Below the pieces are notes generated by a model. That model was not told where the DNA came from and did no database searches. It saw nothing but the letters and a program-made list of their open reading frames with translations. Shown in pieces: positions 26,044 to 33,618 of a stretch of 36,888 nucleotides of DNA. The position numbers were made by a program, and so were the translations under genes. The stretch comes from Bacteroidota bacterium (GTDB lineage: Bacteria > Bacteroidota > Bacteroidia > Chitinophagales > UBA2359), in NCBI GenBank assembly GCA_020630215.1, contig JAHDBT010000006.1, positions 1 to 36,888 on the forward strand. Direction: 5' to 3'. The first letter of the stretch is position 1. Every line of letters starts with the position of its first letter.

Positions 26044-26147
26044 AACGCCAGCAGGAAAAAACAATTGAACCACAATAGCAGTTTAGCCATTTAACCATCT
26101 TGCGCCAGTAAGAAAAAAATAATTTATTGATTTAACCATGTAATAAT
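26044..26147 (-). repeat. stop-anchored word repeats after the methyltransferase gene
   Basis: On the minus strand the sequence right after (and including) the stop reads ATGGTTAAATT, then ATGGTTAAATC, then ATGGTTAAATGG, with two CGCCAG words (26046 and 26103). The same words follow two other minus-strand genes in the window. Nothing coding is seen. Confidence 0.6.
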
Positions 26148-26876
26148 TTAACCATTCTGCCAAACAATCGTAATATAGTGGTTATTAAATCCATTAACCA
26201 AAGTGGTTTGCACACGCTTAACCGCCATCATAGGATTTTGTAAATAGTACAATGGTAAATTTCGGCGTAATTTTTTAGCACGAGTTTCTTGTCTAGTAGC
26301 AATTTTAAAGAAAGAGTACGGCTGAATTTGTTTAAAACAATCAATTTCCGTCATGCCCATATTGATAAACATTTGGCGGAAAGTTTTTTCAGTAAAATCG
26401 GTAACGTGATGCGGATTCGCATCTACCGATGGGGTAGTAGGAACGGAGGCGATAAAGGTGCCACCAGGTTTTAGCAAACTTTTTAAATGAGCCGTTACCA
26501 ACCTAGGATTAGGAATATGCTCAATGGTTTCTAAAGATACGATGGTATCAAACTTTTGAGGATATTTAAACTTAGTAGCATTGCAGTTAATAAACTCAAT
26601 TTTAGGATGCTTGTATCTTTCCGATGCATACTCAATTGCTTCGGTCGATAAATCAACGCCTACTAGTTTGTCAAATTTTTCGGGTACTTGTTCCATCATA
26701 AAATAAGAACCATAACCAACGCCACAAGCACAATCCAACACCAAGCCTGGCTTAATATGCTGTGCTGCAAACTCGTATCTGTCTAAATGAATTTTTAGGG
26801 TTTCTGCACCCGTTGCTTCTTCTGCCGACACATGATCTGGAACAATGCGTTCCATCGTAGTACTATCTATTGCCAT
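26148..26876 (-). CDS. class I SAM-dependent methyltransferase
   Basis: This is a small cytoplasmic methyltransferase of 242 residues. The SAM-binding Rossmann fold is evident: motif I LVLDCACGVGYGS (residues 45-57), an acidic end of strand 2 in VGVDLSTEAIEYA, the post-motif EFINCNATKFKYPQKFD, and LETIEHIPNPRLVTAHLKSLLKPGGTF, as in the Methyltransf_11/25 group that includes UbiG-like enzymes. There are no membrane segments. The C-terminal ~60 residues are not conserved enough to name a substrate. It is a single gene with repeats on both sides. Start ATG at 26876; an internal Met at residue 8 is an alternative. Confidence 0.85.
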   Translation of the reverse strand: MAIDSTTMERIVPDHVSAEEATGAETLKIHLDRYEFAAQHIKPGLVLDCACGVGYGSYFMMEQVPEKFDKLVGVDLSTEAIEYASERYKHPKIEFINCNATKFKYPQKFDTIVSLETIEHIPNPRLVTAHLKSLLKPGGTFIASVPTTPSVDANPHHVTDFTEKTFRQMFINMGMTEIDCFKQIQPYSFFKIATRQETRAKKLRRNLPLYYLQNPMMAVKRVQTTLVNGFNNHYITIVWQNG

Positions 26877-27004
26877 TTCCTGTAAATTTGAATTTTATAT
26901 TTTTAATGCTAATAATTATCCATCAATCAGCCATTAAGACTACAAAGGTAACAAATGGTAACGGTAGGTAAATAATATTGCTTTACATTGTTTTGTTATT
27001 TTTT

Positions 27005-27114
27005 CAGTCGTTAGCAGTCAGATCGTTCGCTGCGCTTTCTGTCAGTAGTCAGATCGCTGCGCTGTCAGTCGATATGCAGCCGACTTTTTGTAGTCAGTTT
27101 TCAGTGGTCAGTTT
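27005..27114 (+). repeat. TCAGATCGCT-type word repeat, locus 1
   Basis: Words such as GTCAGATCGTTCGCTGCGCT and GTCAGATCGCTGCGCTGTCAG recur here, ending GATATGCAGCCGACTTTTTG. The locus is about 130 nt upstream of the methyltransferase start. The same words occur at 31953-32135, 36567-36668 and, reversed, at 36806-36888. The 26877-27004 stretch before it shows nothing else. Confidence 0.75.
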
Positions 27115-27205
27115 TATTTTGTAGGCACTGTGCAGTTTTCAACTTCACCAAAGCCCCCAATTGAAATTGAGGTTTACAGATTTAAAAAAAACGATAACCA
27201 TAAAA

Positions 27206-27358
27206 CAATTCAACAATCCTACGCCAGCAGAAACAACAATTCAACAATTAAAACAATTCAACAATCCTGCGCCAGCAGGAACAACAATTCAACCATAAAA
27301 CAATTCAACAATCCTACGCCAGCAGAAACAACAATTCAACCATAAAACAATTCAACAA
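27206..27358 (-). repeat. 47/48-bp tandem repeat ending at the stop of the CrtI-like gene
   Basis: Units start at 27206, 27254 and 27301 (48, 47 and 47 bp), with a fourth partial unit running into the stop codon at 27359. Each plus-strand unit begins CAATTCAACAATCCT and holds CTGCGCCAGCAGG or a close variant, which can form a small hairpin. It is a tandem array without unique spacers, so not CRISPR. Confidence 0.85.
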
Positions 27359-28792
27359 TTAAAACAACTCCCCCAAAACACTAACCGCCGCATTATACCC
27401 ACACATCCCATGCACTCCACCCCCTGGCGGACTCGATGCCGAACAAATAAAAATGTTAGGATTAGGTGTACTATAAGGATTTACTCGCAAAGCAGGACGA
27501 GCAAATAACTGGCTAATATTGGCAGCCCCTCCTGTAACCGCGCCCCCCACATAATTTAAATTGTGTTGGTGATAAGCTTGGGTATTCATGGTATGTTTGG
27601 CTAAAATAATATCTTTAAAGCCAGGCGCAAAACGTTCAATTTGGTTTTCAATAATTTTGCTCATGTTCCAATCAGAACCAGCAGGTACGTGGCAGTAAGC
27701 CCAGCAAGTATGTTTGCCTTTAGGTGCTCTGCTAGTATCAAATTGGCTTTGTTGTGCTACTAACACGTAGGGTTTTTCGGAGTGAATGCCATTCCAAGCT
27801 TCCTGTTCGCCCCTAGCAATTTCTTCTATAGTACCACCTAAATGTACCGTTGATGCTTTTGAACAATTGGGGTCTTTCCAAGGAATGGGTTCGCTAAGAG
27901 CATAATCAATTTTAAAAACGCCAGGACCAAAATGGAAACTGTTTAACTTTTTTAGGTAGGAGCTTGGTAAAACTTCCTTGGCAATTTTGGCCAATTGATG
28001 TGGATCGGTATTGAATAAATAGGCTTTAGCTTTGGGTAATTGCGCTAAAGTTTTCACCTGCGTTTCTAGTAAAAGTTCCCCTCCTTTTGTTTGAAAAATT
28101 TTAAGCAGCGCATTGCTTAATTCCTTAGAACCGCCTTTAATTACGGGCCAATTTACCGCATGTCCTGTTACCAAAAAAAGCAATCCTAGTGCAGCAGTAA
28201 AGGTTTTGTTGAACGGTAAAATACTGTGGGCAGCACAACCTGCAAACAAAGCTTTAGCTCGTTTTTCTTTAAAAAATAAATTGGCAAAAGTAGTCGCAGG
28301 CAAAATAGCCTTGCTACCAAAACGGGCCATTAAAATAGGATGTTTAGGAATGCCAATGGGTTTTAAAATATCCCCTAATAATTCATCCAGTTTAGGAATA
28401 AAGGGACGTACTAAATCTTGGTAAGCTTTCGCATCGACTCCTAAATTAGCCGCCGTTTCTGCAAGCGATTTAGAAAGCATCACCGCCTCCTCTCCATCCA
28501 ATGGATGCGCTACCGATGCTTCGGGGAAACACCATTCTAATCCGTAGTTTTCTAAATTCAAGGTTTTAAAAAATGGAGATAAGTAACCTATTGGATGAAC
28601 GGCCGAACAAATATCGTGGTGATAACCTGCTAGGGTGAGTTGGGCAGTTTTAGTGCCGCCGCCTACCTCATTGGTCGCTTCTACAAGCAGCACTTTTAAG
28701 CCTGCATTTACTAGCCTAATACCAGCACTTAATCCGTTAGGGCCTGCGCCAATAACAAGGGCATCGTAAGTAGTGTTTAATGGATTGGACAT
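27359..28792 (-). CDS. FAD-dependent oxidoreductase, CrtI/PYROXD2-like
   Basis: This flavoprotein of 477 residues belongs to the phytoene-desaturase/amine-oxidase superfamily. The N-terminal dinucleotide-binding motif is ALVIGAGPNGLSAGIRLVNAG (residues 11-31) followed by VLLVEATNEVGGGTKT. The C-terminal FAD motif is seen in ICSASSPPGGGVHGMCGYNAA. The substrate region HHDICSAVHPIGYLSPFF is closer to the PYROXD2 branch than to true carotenoid desaturases, and no other carotenoid gene is in the window. Its substrate is therefore unknown. Repeats lie at its 3' end and snap-back elements upstream. Confidence 0.85.
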   Translation of the reverse strand: MSNPLNTTYDALVIGAGPNGLSAGIRLVNAGLKVLLVEATNEVGGGTKTAQLTLAGYHHDICSAVHPIGYLSPFFKTLNLENYGLEWCFPEASVAHPLDGEEAVMLSKSLAETAANLGVDAKAYQDLVRPFIPKLDELLGDILKPIGIPKHPILMARFGSKAILPATTFANLFFKEKRAKALFAGCAAHSILPFNKTFTAALGLLFLVTGHAVNWPVIKGGSKELSNALLKIFQTKGGELLLETQVKTLAQLPKAKAYLFNTDPHQLAKIAKEVLPSSYLKKLNSFHFGPGVFKIDYALSEPIPWKDPNCSKASTVHLGGTIEEIARGEQEAWNGIHSEKPYVLVAQQSQFDTSRAPKGKHTCWAYCHVPAGSDWNMSKIIENQIERFAPGFKDIILAKHTMNTQAYHQHNLNYVGGAVTGGAANISQLFARPALRVNPYSTPNPNIFICSASSPPGGGVHGMCGYNAAVSVLGELF

Positions 28793-28875
28793 GGCATTTT
28801 TTTTTTAAGTTGGCAATATTACCTATCCCTTGTTCTAGGGAGGGGCTTAGTAGTAAAATGGCATCGTGCAGTTGT

Positions 28876-29037
28876 CTAAGGGACGGAGAATAAATAAGTG
28901 TCCGATTTTGAGAAAATATTTTTGTGCTAGACAAGGCACAAAACGCAGTAATAGCAACGCTATTACGAGTATTTGTAACGCAGGATATTGGGAAATATCG
29001 AAGTGGCAAATGTAAATTTATTTTTGCACCATTCCTA
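28876..29037. mobile_element. degenerate MITE-like snap-back element
   Basis: This stretch holds the family core AAGGCACAAAACGCAG...CGAGTATTTGTAACGCAG (28933-28983) with the perfect apical stem GTAATAGC/GCTATTAC. The ends are only loosely inverted (CTAAGGGACGGAG left; CTTAGGAATGGTG at the right read in reverse), so its limits are approximate. It directly abuts copy 2 of the 162-bp element. Confidence 0.6.
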
Positions 29038-29199
29038 AGTGGTTTGTCAAGTTAATAGTGTTAAGTTGCTTTTGAGTGAGTTTTGTTTCTTAGCAAGGCG
29101 CAAAACGCAGGCCTAGCCTAAGCTACGGCGAGTATTTGCAACGCCGCTAGGGAGCAAAAATCGCCAAAACAACTAACATAATTGACTTGACAGACCACT
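29038..29199. mobile_element. 162-bp MITE-like snap-back element, copy 2
   Basis: Every base matches 19614-19775 in the same orientation. It ends 18 nt before the stop codon end of the AI-2E-type permease gene (29218) on the minus strand. TA dinucleotides touch both ends, suggesting but not proving a TA target. The identity suggests recent movement or strong conversion. With the degenerate element it fills most of the 28793-29217 spacer, which shows no gene. Confidence 0.88.
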
Positions 29200-29217
29200 A
29201 AGTACGCAATACTTCTT

Positions 29218-30249
29218 TTAGTCTATATCCCCATTCTCGGAAAGCAAAATAGCAATGGGACGAGTTGCTTCAAATTGAGAACAGATGATGAGTAAAATAA
29301 CCATAATCGGAATACTCAATATCATGCCCGTAACGCCCCAAATTGCACCCCAAAAGGATAATGCAAGAATGGTAACCAAAGAACTAATATTCATTGAACG
29401 ACCCATAAGCATTGGTTCTAAAAAATTGCCTACAATTAATTGTATGCCGCCAACTAAGATTAATACAATGAGTGCTTGTTGAATTTCGCCAAACTGTAAT
29501 AAGCAAAAAATAGTAGGAAATGTAGTGGCAACTAAAGAGCCAACAGTAGGAATAAAGTTGAGTAAAAAAATAAGGAAGGCCCAAAATATAGGCGCATCAA
29601 TTCCTACAAACCACAGCACCAAAAAACTTAAAATTCCCGTAATAAAACTCACCAATGTTTTTAGCCCTAAATAACTACTCACCGAGTTTTCTATTTTGGT
29701 CATTACATCAGAAAAAGCCTCGTACTGTGCTGGACTGGCAAATAGTTTATGCAGCTTACTACCAAAAAAAGCTTCTTCCGATAAAATAAAAATAGAGTAC
29801 AGAATGATCATAAAAGCATTACTCAAAATGTAAGATAAGGAATTTAATACAGACCCCAACAAAGCACCAAAATCTACATCCCCCGAATGAATTTTTATGT
29901 ATTCCACCACATCCATATTAAACAAACCATCTAATTGATGTAAAACGCTTGTTAAGTTGGTTTCGTAGGTTTGGTAAGAGGCAGCTAGGTAGTTAATATT
30001 GTTGGATAATATATTAGAAGCGATTCCTAAAACGCCTACAATAAGTAAAAAAGACAAAATGCTTTTTGCCCAAGAAGGAAAATAGCTTTTAATAAAGCCA
30101 ACCCGATCTAAGGACGATTTTACTTTGCGAGCAATAAACCAAAGTAACAAACCTAAAATAAAAGGAATAAGAATGCCTTGTCCGTAAATTAAAATAATGA
30201 CGATGGCAATGAGTATAACTATTAGGTAGAAGGTGTCTTGTAAGCTCAT
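29218..30249 (-). CDS. AI-2E family transporter (PerM/UPF0118)
   Basis: This 343-residue inner-membrane protein has about eight hydrophobic helices: paired helices at the N-terminus (YLIVILIAIVIILIYGQGI, PFILGLLLWFIA), one before the soluble central part (about residues 85-150, SNNINYLAASYQTYETNL), and a C-terminal bundle. Family motifs are FLLNFIPTVGSLVA, and LVGGIQLIVGNFLEPMLMGR followed by SFWGAIWGVTGMILSIPIMV. The family includes putative autoinducer-2 exporters and Na/H exchangers, so the substrate is not fixed by sequence. A snap-back element follows its stop codon. Confidence 0.9.
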   Translation of the reverse strand: MSLQDTFYLIVILIAIVIILIYGQGILIPFILGLLLWFIARKVKSSLDRVGFIKSYFPSWAKSILSFLLIVGVLGIASNILSNNINYLAASYQTYETNLTSVLHQLDGLFNMDVVEYIKIHSGDVDFGALLGSVLNSLSYILSNAFMIILYSIFILSEEAFFGSKLHKLFASPAQYEAFSDVMTKIENSVSSYLGLKTLVSFITGILSFLVLWFVGIDAPIFWAFLIFLLNFIPTVGSLVATTFPTIFCLLQFGEIQQALIVLILVGGIQLIVGNFLEPMLMGRSMNISSLVTILALSFWGAIWGVTGMILSIPIMVILLIICSQFEATRPIAILLSENGDID

Positions 30250-30592
30250 TAGTTATTAGTATTCAGTTAGTTAAGTGTGTTGTTAAGTGCAATCGCTTTA
30301 ATACACTATTGGCACTTTTTTATCCAAAAATAGGAAGTAATGTATTTTAGGAAATGCTTGTTTAGAGCTATTTTATTTTCGATAAGTTTTTAGATCCTTT
30401 ACAAGGACGAAAGGCAGGGGATTAGCTGAAATAAGCAAGTTTAAAAGGATAAGGCACCTCCTATATTTATTAAGTTAAGGAAGGGAAATGACAATGCATA
30501 TAACAAGAAGATTCAGTACTTACGAATCCTTATTAGTGTTTAATAACCAGTTAGTTAAATGCATTGTGGTGTGTTTTTTGTTTAATAAAATG

Positions 30593-30632
30593 ATTGCCAG
30601 AATAGAGGAAAAAAGTCCTCTATCCTAGCAAT
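30593..30632 (-). terminator. terminator-like hairpin after fahA
   Basis: On the minus strand ATTGCTAGGATAGAGGA pairs with TCCTCTATTCTGGCAAT over 17 bp with two G-U wobbles; read on the plus strand these two pairs would be mismatches, so the functional strand is the minus. It lies 48 nt past the fahA stop and is followed by CATTTTATT. The rest of the 430-nt spacer (30250-30679) shows no gene. Confidence 0.75.
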
Positions 30633-30679
30633 TTTTAAAAGCTTATAGCTACTCGTATTTATCGTGTTATAAGCATCAA

Positions 30680-31915
30680 TTACAAAGCTGGTAAAACTTG
30701 GCTGCGTACTTCTCCAAATCCAACCCGAATGCCGTCCTTTTCGGCATGGCCACGCATAATTACCGTATCGTAATCTTTAAGAAAAACACGGGTGCTGCCA
30801 TCTGCCATTGTAAGGGGTTTAGTCCCTGCCCACGATAATTCTAACATCGAACCATACGACGATTCGTCTTTGCCCGAAATAGTACCTGAACCCATCATAT
30901 CACCAATTTTCATGTTGCAGCCATTAATGGTATGGTGGGCCAATTGTTGCGCCATATTCCAATACATGTACTTAAAGTTGGAGCGGCTTACCACCTTTTC
31001 CTCCGCATCTTTAGGCTGAATACTTACTTCCAAAGCAATGTCGTAATTTTTGTTGCCACTGTATTCGAGGTAAGGTAAAACGGCAGGTTCTTGTACGGGA
31101 CCTGCTACTCTAAAATGTTCCAATGCTTCTAGGGTAACAATCCACGGCGAAATAGAAGAAGCAAAGCTTTTTCCTAGGAAAGGCCCTAGTGGCACATACT
31201 CCCATTTTTGAATATCTCTAGCCGACCAGTCGTTAAACAACACCATTCCAAAAATATAATCTTCGGCATTTTTGGTGCTAATGTTTTCGCCTAGCGTTGT
31301 ATCTTTTCCTACAATAAAAGCGGTTTCTAATTCAAAATCAACTCTACCACTAGCTTGAAAAACGGGAGCTGTTGCATCTTTAGGCATTACCTGCCCTTTA
31401 GGCCGGTGAATATCCACCCCACTAGGAATAATAGACGACGCTCGGCCGTGATAACCAACAGGAATATGCTTCCAATTTGGCATCAGCGCATTATCTACGC
31501 CTCTAAACATCGTGCCTATATTGGTCGCATGTTCTATGCTCGAATAAAAATCGGTATAGTCGCCTACCTGTACGGGCAAATGCATGGTTGCATCAGCCAT
31601 ATCTACTAGCAATTGCGGATAGTTTTGACGCAGTGCATCGTCGTTGCATAATAAACGTTGCACAACTGCCCTTACTGCCGAGGTAGTTGCTTTTCCTAGA
31701 CTAATAAAATCGTTAAGGGTGTTTTGCTCTAGTATTGCGGGATCGATTGGTAATATTTTTACTCGGGCAAGTCCTGCCAAATCTACAATTTTATTGCCAA
31801 TAGCAATGCCAGCTCTAGGGCTAAGATCGCTAGTAGAAAAAATGCCAAAAGGCAAATTGTAAATACTAAAATCAGAATCGGCTGGTACGTTTACCCAGGT
31901 TGTTAGTTTGTCCAT
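30680..31915 (-). CDS. fahA: fumarylacetoacetase
   Basis: Fumarylacetoacetase splits fumarylacetoacetate to fumarate and acetoacetate, the last step of tyrosine and phenylalanine breakdown. The protein is 411 residues, normal for the long form with an N-terminal SH3-like domain. Metal and catalytic residues are all present: D122 and H129 (DYTDFYSSIEHATNIG), E195 and E197 (DFELETAF), and D229 (LFNDWSARDIQ), equivalent to D126, H133, E199, E201 and D233 of the mouse enzyme. Also seen is YHGRASSI and GSGTISGKD. It acts with hmgA, which lies upstream on the same strand; maleylacetoacetate isomerase is not in the window. Confidence 0.96.
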   Translation of the reverse strand: MDKLTTWVNVPADSDFSIYNLPFGIFSTSDLSPRAGIAIGNKIVDLAGLARVKILPIDPAILEQNTLNDFISLGKATTSAVRAVVQRLLCNDDALRQNYPQLLVDMADATMHLPVQVGDYTDFYSSIEHATNIGTMFRGVDNALMPNWKHIPVGYHGRASSIIPSGVDIHRPKGQVMPKDATAPVFQASGRVDFELETAFIVGKDTTLGENISTKNAEDYIFGMVLFNDWSARDIQKWEYVPLGPFLGKSFASSISPWIVTLEALEHFRVAGPVQEPAVLPYLEYSGNKNYDIALEVSIQPKDAEEKVVSRSNFKYMYWNMAQQLAHHTINGCNMKIGDMMGSGTISGKDESSYGSMLELSWAGTKPLTMADGSTRVFLKDYDTVIMRGHAEKDGIRVGFGEVRSQVLPAL

Positions 31916-31952
31916 TTAATTATTATAATGAGGTGATGAATTATTTTATTTT

Positions 31953-32135
31953 TAGTAGTCAGATTGCTTTGCTGTCAGTAGTCAGACCATTCGCTTCGCT
32001 CATTGTCAGATCGCTGCGCTGTCAGTTTATATGCGGGCGATTTTTTTAGCGGTCAGATCATTCGCTTGGCTCATTGTCAGCAGTCAGATTGCTACGCTGT
32101 CAGTTTATATACGGATGTTTTTTTAGTGGTTAGTC
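31953..32135 (+). repeat. TCAGATCGCT-type word repeat, locus 2
   Basis: Words AGTCAGATTGCTTTGCTGTCA, AGACCATTCGCTTCGCTCATTG and similar forms recur, followed by GTTTATATGCGGGCGATTTTTT twice in near-identical form (32026-32049 and 32103-32126). It fills most of the fahA-hmgA spacer. A small ORF through it is made of the repeat and is not called a gene. Confidence 0.8.
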
Positions 32136-32249
32136 TTTTTAGTTTTTCTAAAAAAAAAGAATACTACGACAGCAAGGAAAAAAGTAGTTGTTTAAAAACT
32201 CGGCATCCAACTACCTTCTACTTTCTACAAAAATACTTTCTACAAAAGT

Positions 32250-33410
32250 TTAATGTTTAAACCAAGATTGGTAGTATTTGCCATCATCTAGTTTCAAGGC
32301 ATTTTCGGTAACCTGTAAGGGCTTAAAAGTGTCAATCATAACGGCCAATTCTTCCGTTTTGGTTTTGCCAATACTGCGCTCATACGCTCCTGGGTGTGGC
32401 CCGTGTGGAATGCCGCCAGGGTGTAGGGTAATGTAACCTGGGCCAATATCGTTTCTGCTCATAAAATCACCATCTACATAATACAGCATTTCATCCGAAT
32501 CGATATTGGAATGGTTGTAAGGTGCTGGAATAGACTGTGGGTGATAATCGTATAAACGAGGGCAAAAAGAACAGATTACAAAAGCCGATGTTTCAAAAGT
32601 TTGATGTACGGGAGGTGGCTGATGTACCCTTCCGGTAATGGGTTCAAAATTGTGGATAGAAAAACCGTAGGGGTAATTATAACCATCCCAACCTACCACA
32701 TCAAAAGGATGTGCATCGTATAGTAGTTCATGCAAAACGCCTTGTTTTTTTACTTTAATAATAAAGTCGCCTTGTTCCTCATGAGTTTCTAAGTTATCGG
32801 GTAAAATATAATCTCGTTCGCAAAAGGGCGAGTGTTCTAGCAACTGCCCAAACCAATTGCGGTATCGTTTGGGGGTGTAAATAGGGTGAAAAGATTCGGC
32901 ATATAAAATGCGGTTGTCTTCGGTGTCGAACTCAATTTGGTAAATCATGCCTCTAGGAATAATGAGGTAGTCGCCATATTGAAATTTAATGTTGCCCACA
33001 AAAGTTCGCAAAGTGCCAGTGCCTTTATGGATAAACAGCATTTCGTCGGCATCGGCATTTTTGTAAAAGTAAGCCGTGAGCGATTTTCTAGGTGCAGCGA
33101 GTCCAATATGAATATCATTATTTACCAACATTGGCTCTCGGGCTTCCAAAAAATCGTCTTTAGGAGCCACATTATAACCTATCAGTTTGCGAGCTGTTAC
33201 ACTCTTCTCTACTGCAATTTTAGGCGATACATCCGTGCTACCTAAAATTTCTTTCACCATAGTAGGCCTATTTATATGGTACAGCAACGACGACATGCCA
33301 TCGAAACCAATTGTACCAAATAACTGTTCATTATATAGATTGCCATCGGGCTTCCTAAATTGAGTATGTCTTTTGTTGGGAATTTTTCCTAGTTTATGAT
33401 AAATTGGCAT
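32250..33410 (-). CDS. hmgA: homogentisate 1,2-dioxygenase
   Basis: This iron enzyme opens the ring of homogentisate to maleylacetoacetate in tyrosine/phenylalanine degradation. I chose the ATG at 33410 (MPIYHKLGKIPNKRHTQFRK), giving 386 residues; an upstream in-frame start at 33464 adds 18 unsupported residues. Fe ligands are the His-x5-Glu of YNHSNIDSDEMLYYVDG and a later His in HPGGIPHGPHPG. The substrate-side GWDGYNYPYGFSI and HQTFETSAFVICSFCPR are conserved. It lies upstream of fahA with a 334-nt spacer full of repeats, so the two may not share one tight operon. Confidence 0.95.
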   Translation of the reverse strand: MPIYHKLGKIPNKRHTQFRKPDGNLYNEQLFGTIGFDGMSSLLYHINRPTMVKEILGSTDVSPKIAVEKSVTARKLIGYNVAPKDDFLEAREPMLVNNDIHIGLAAPRKSLTAYFYKNADADEMLFIHKGTGTLRTFVGNIKFQYGDYLIIPRGMIYQIEFDTEDNRILYAESFHPIYTPKRYRNWFGQLLEHSPFCERDYILPDNLETHEEQGDFIIKVKKQGVLHELLYDAHPFDVVGWDGYNYPYGFSIHNFEPITGRVHQPPPVHQTFETSAFVICSFCPRLYDYHPQSIPAPYNHSNIDSDEMLYYVDGDFMSRNDIGPGYITLHPGGIPHGPHPGAYERSIGKTKTEELAVMIDTFKPLQVTENALKLDDGKYYQSWFKH

Positions 33411-33494
33411 GGTAAATTGTTTAATATTGTCATTTACAAACTTCAGTTTGCCCAAAAATAACATTATAAAGGAAGGAAAAAAAATAAGGAGGAA

Positions 33495-33540
33495 AAAAAA
33501 TGGTAGATGGTAGCGGGTATTAGGTAGCGGGTACTTGGAT
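33495..33540 (+). repeat. GGTAGCGGGTA-type word repeat
   Basis: The words GGTAGATGGTAGCGGGTATT and AGGTAGCGGGTACTTGGATGG follow each other in the spacer between the divergent hmgA and DUF434-like genes. Related GTAGAAAGTA words occur after the hmgA stop (minus strand, 32215-32245). No other signal is clear here. Confidence 0.45.
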
Positions 33541-33618
33541 GGTTCTGCTTAATTCATCATTCGGTAGGCAGTCTTCAAAAAAAAAGGTATCTTTAAAGCA
33601 ACGAATATTTTATAAACT

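Noticed and set aside
27130-27345. 71-codon ORF on the plus strand
   Set aside because: It is a translation of the 47/48-bp tandem repeat (SRNNNST and TIKTIQQS units) with no family resemblance.
27206-27364. Possible CRISPR array
   Set aside because: The 47/48-bp units are contiguous and nearly identical with no unique spacers, and no cas gene is in the window.
28113-28424. 103-codon ORF antisense to the CrtI-like gene
   Set aside because: It is a shadow of a well-supported coding frame on the other strand.
27359-28792. Naming the oxidoreductase crtI (phytoene desaturase)
   Set aside because: Sequence features fit the PYROXD2-like branch and no carotenoid gene is nearby; the nearby MerR-B12 regulator is 6 kb away and not linked.
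19611-29201. TA target-site duplication for the 162-bp element
   Set aside because: TA touches both ends in both copies, but at positions offset by one base between copies, so a duplication cannot be fixed without empty sites.
32003-32260. 85-codon ORF between fahA and hmgA
   Set aside because: It reads through the TCAG word repeats and into the hmgA 3' end; composition follows the repeat.
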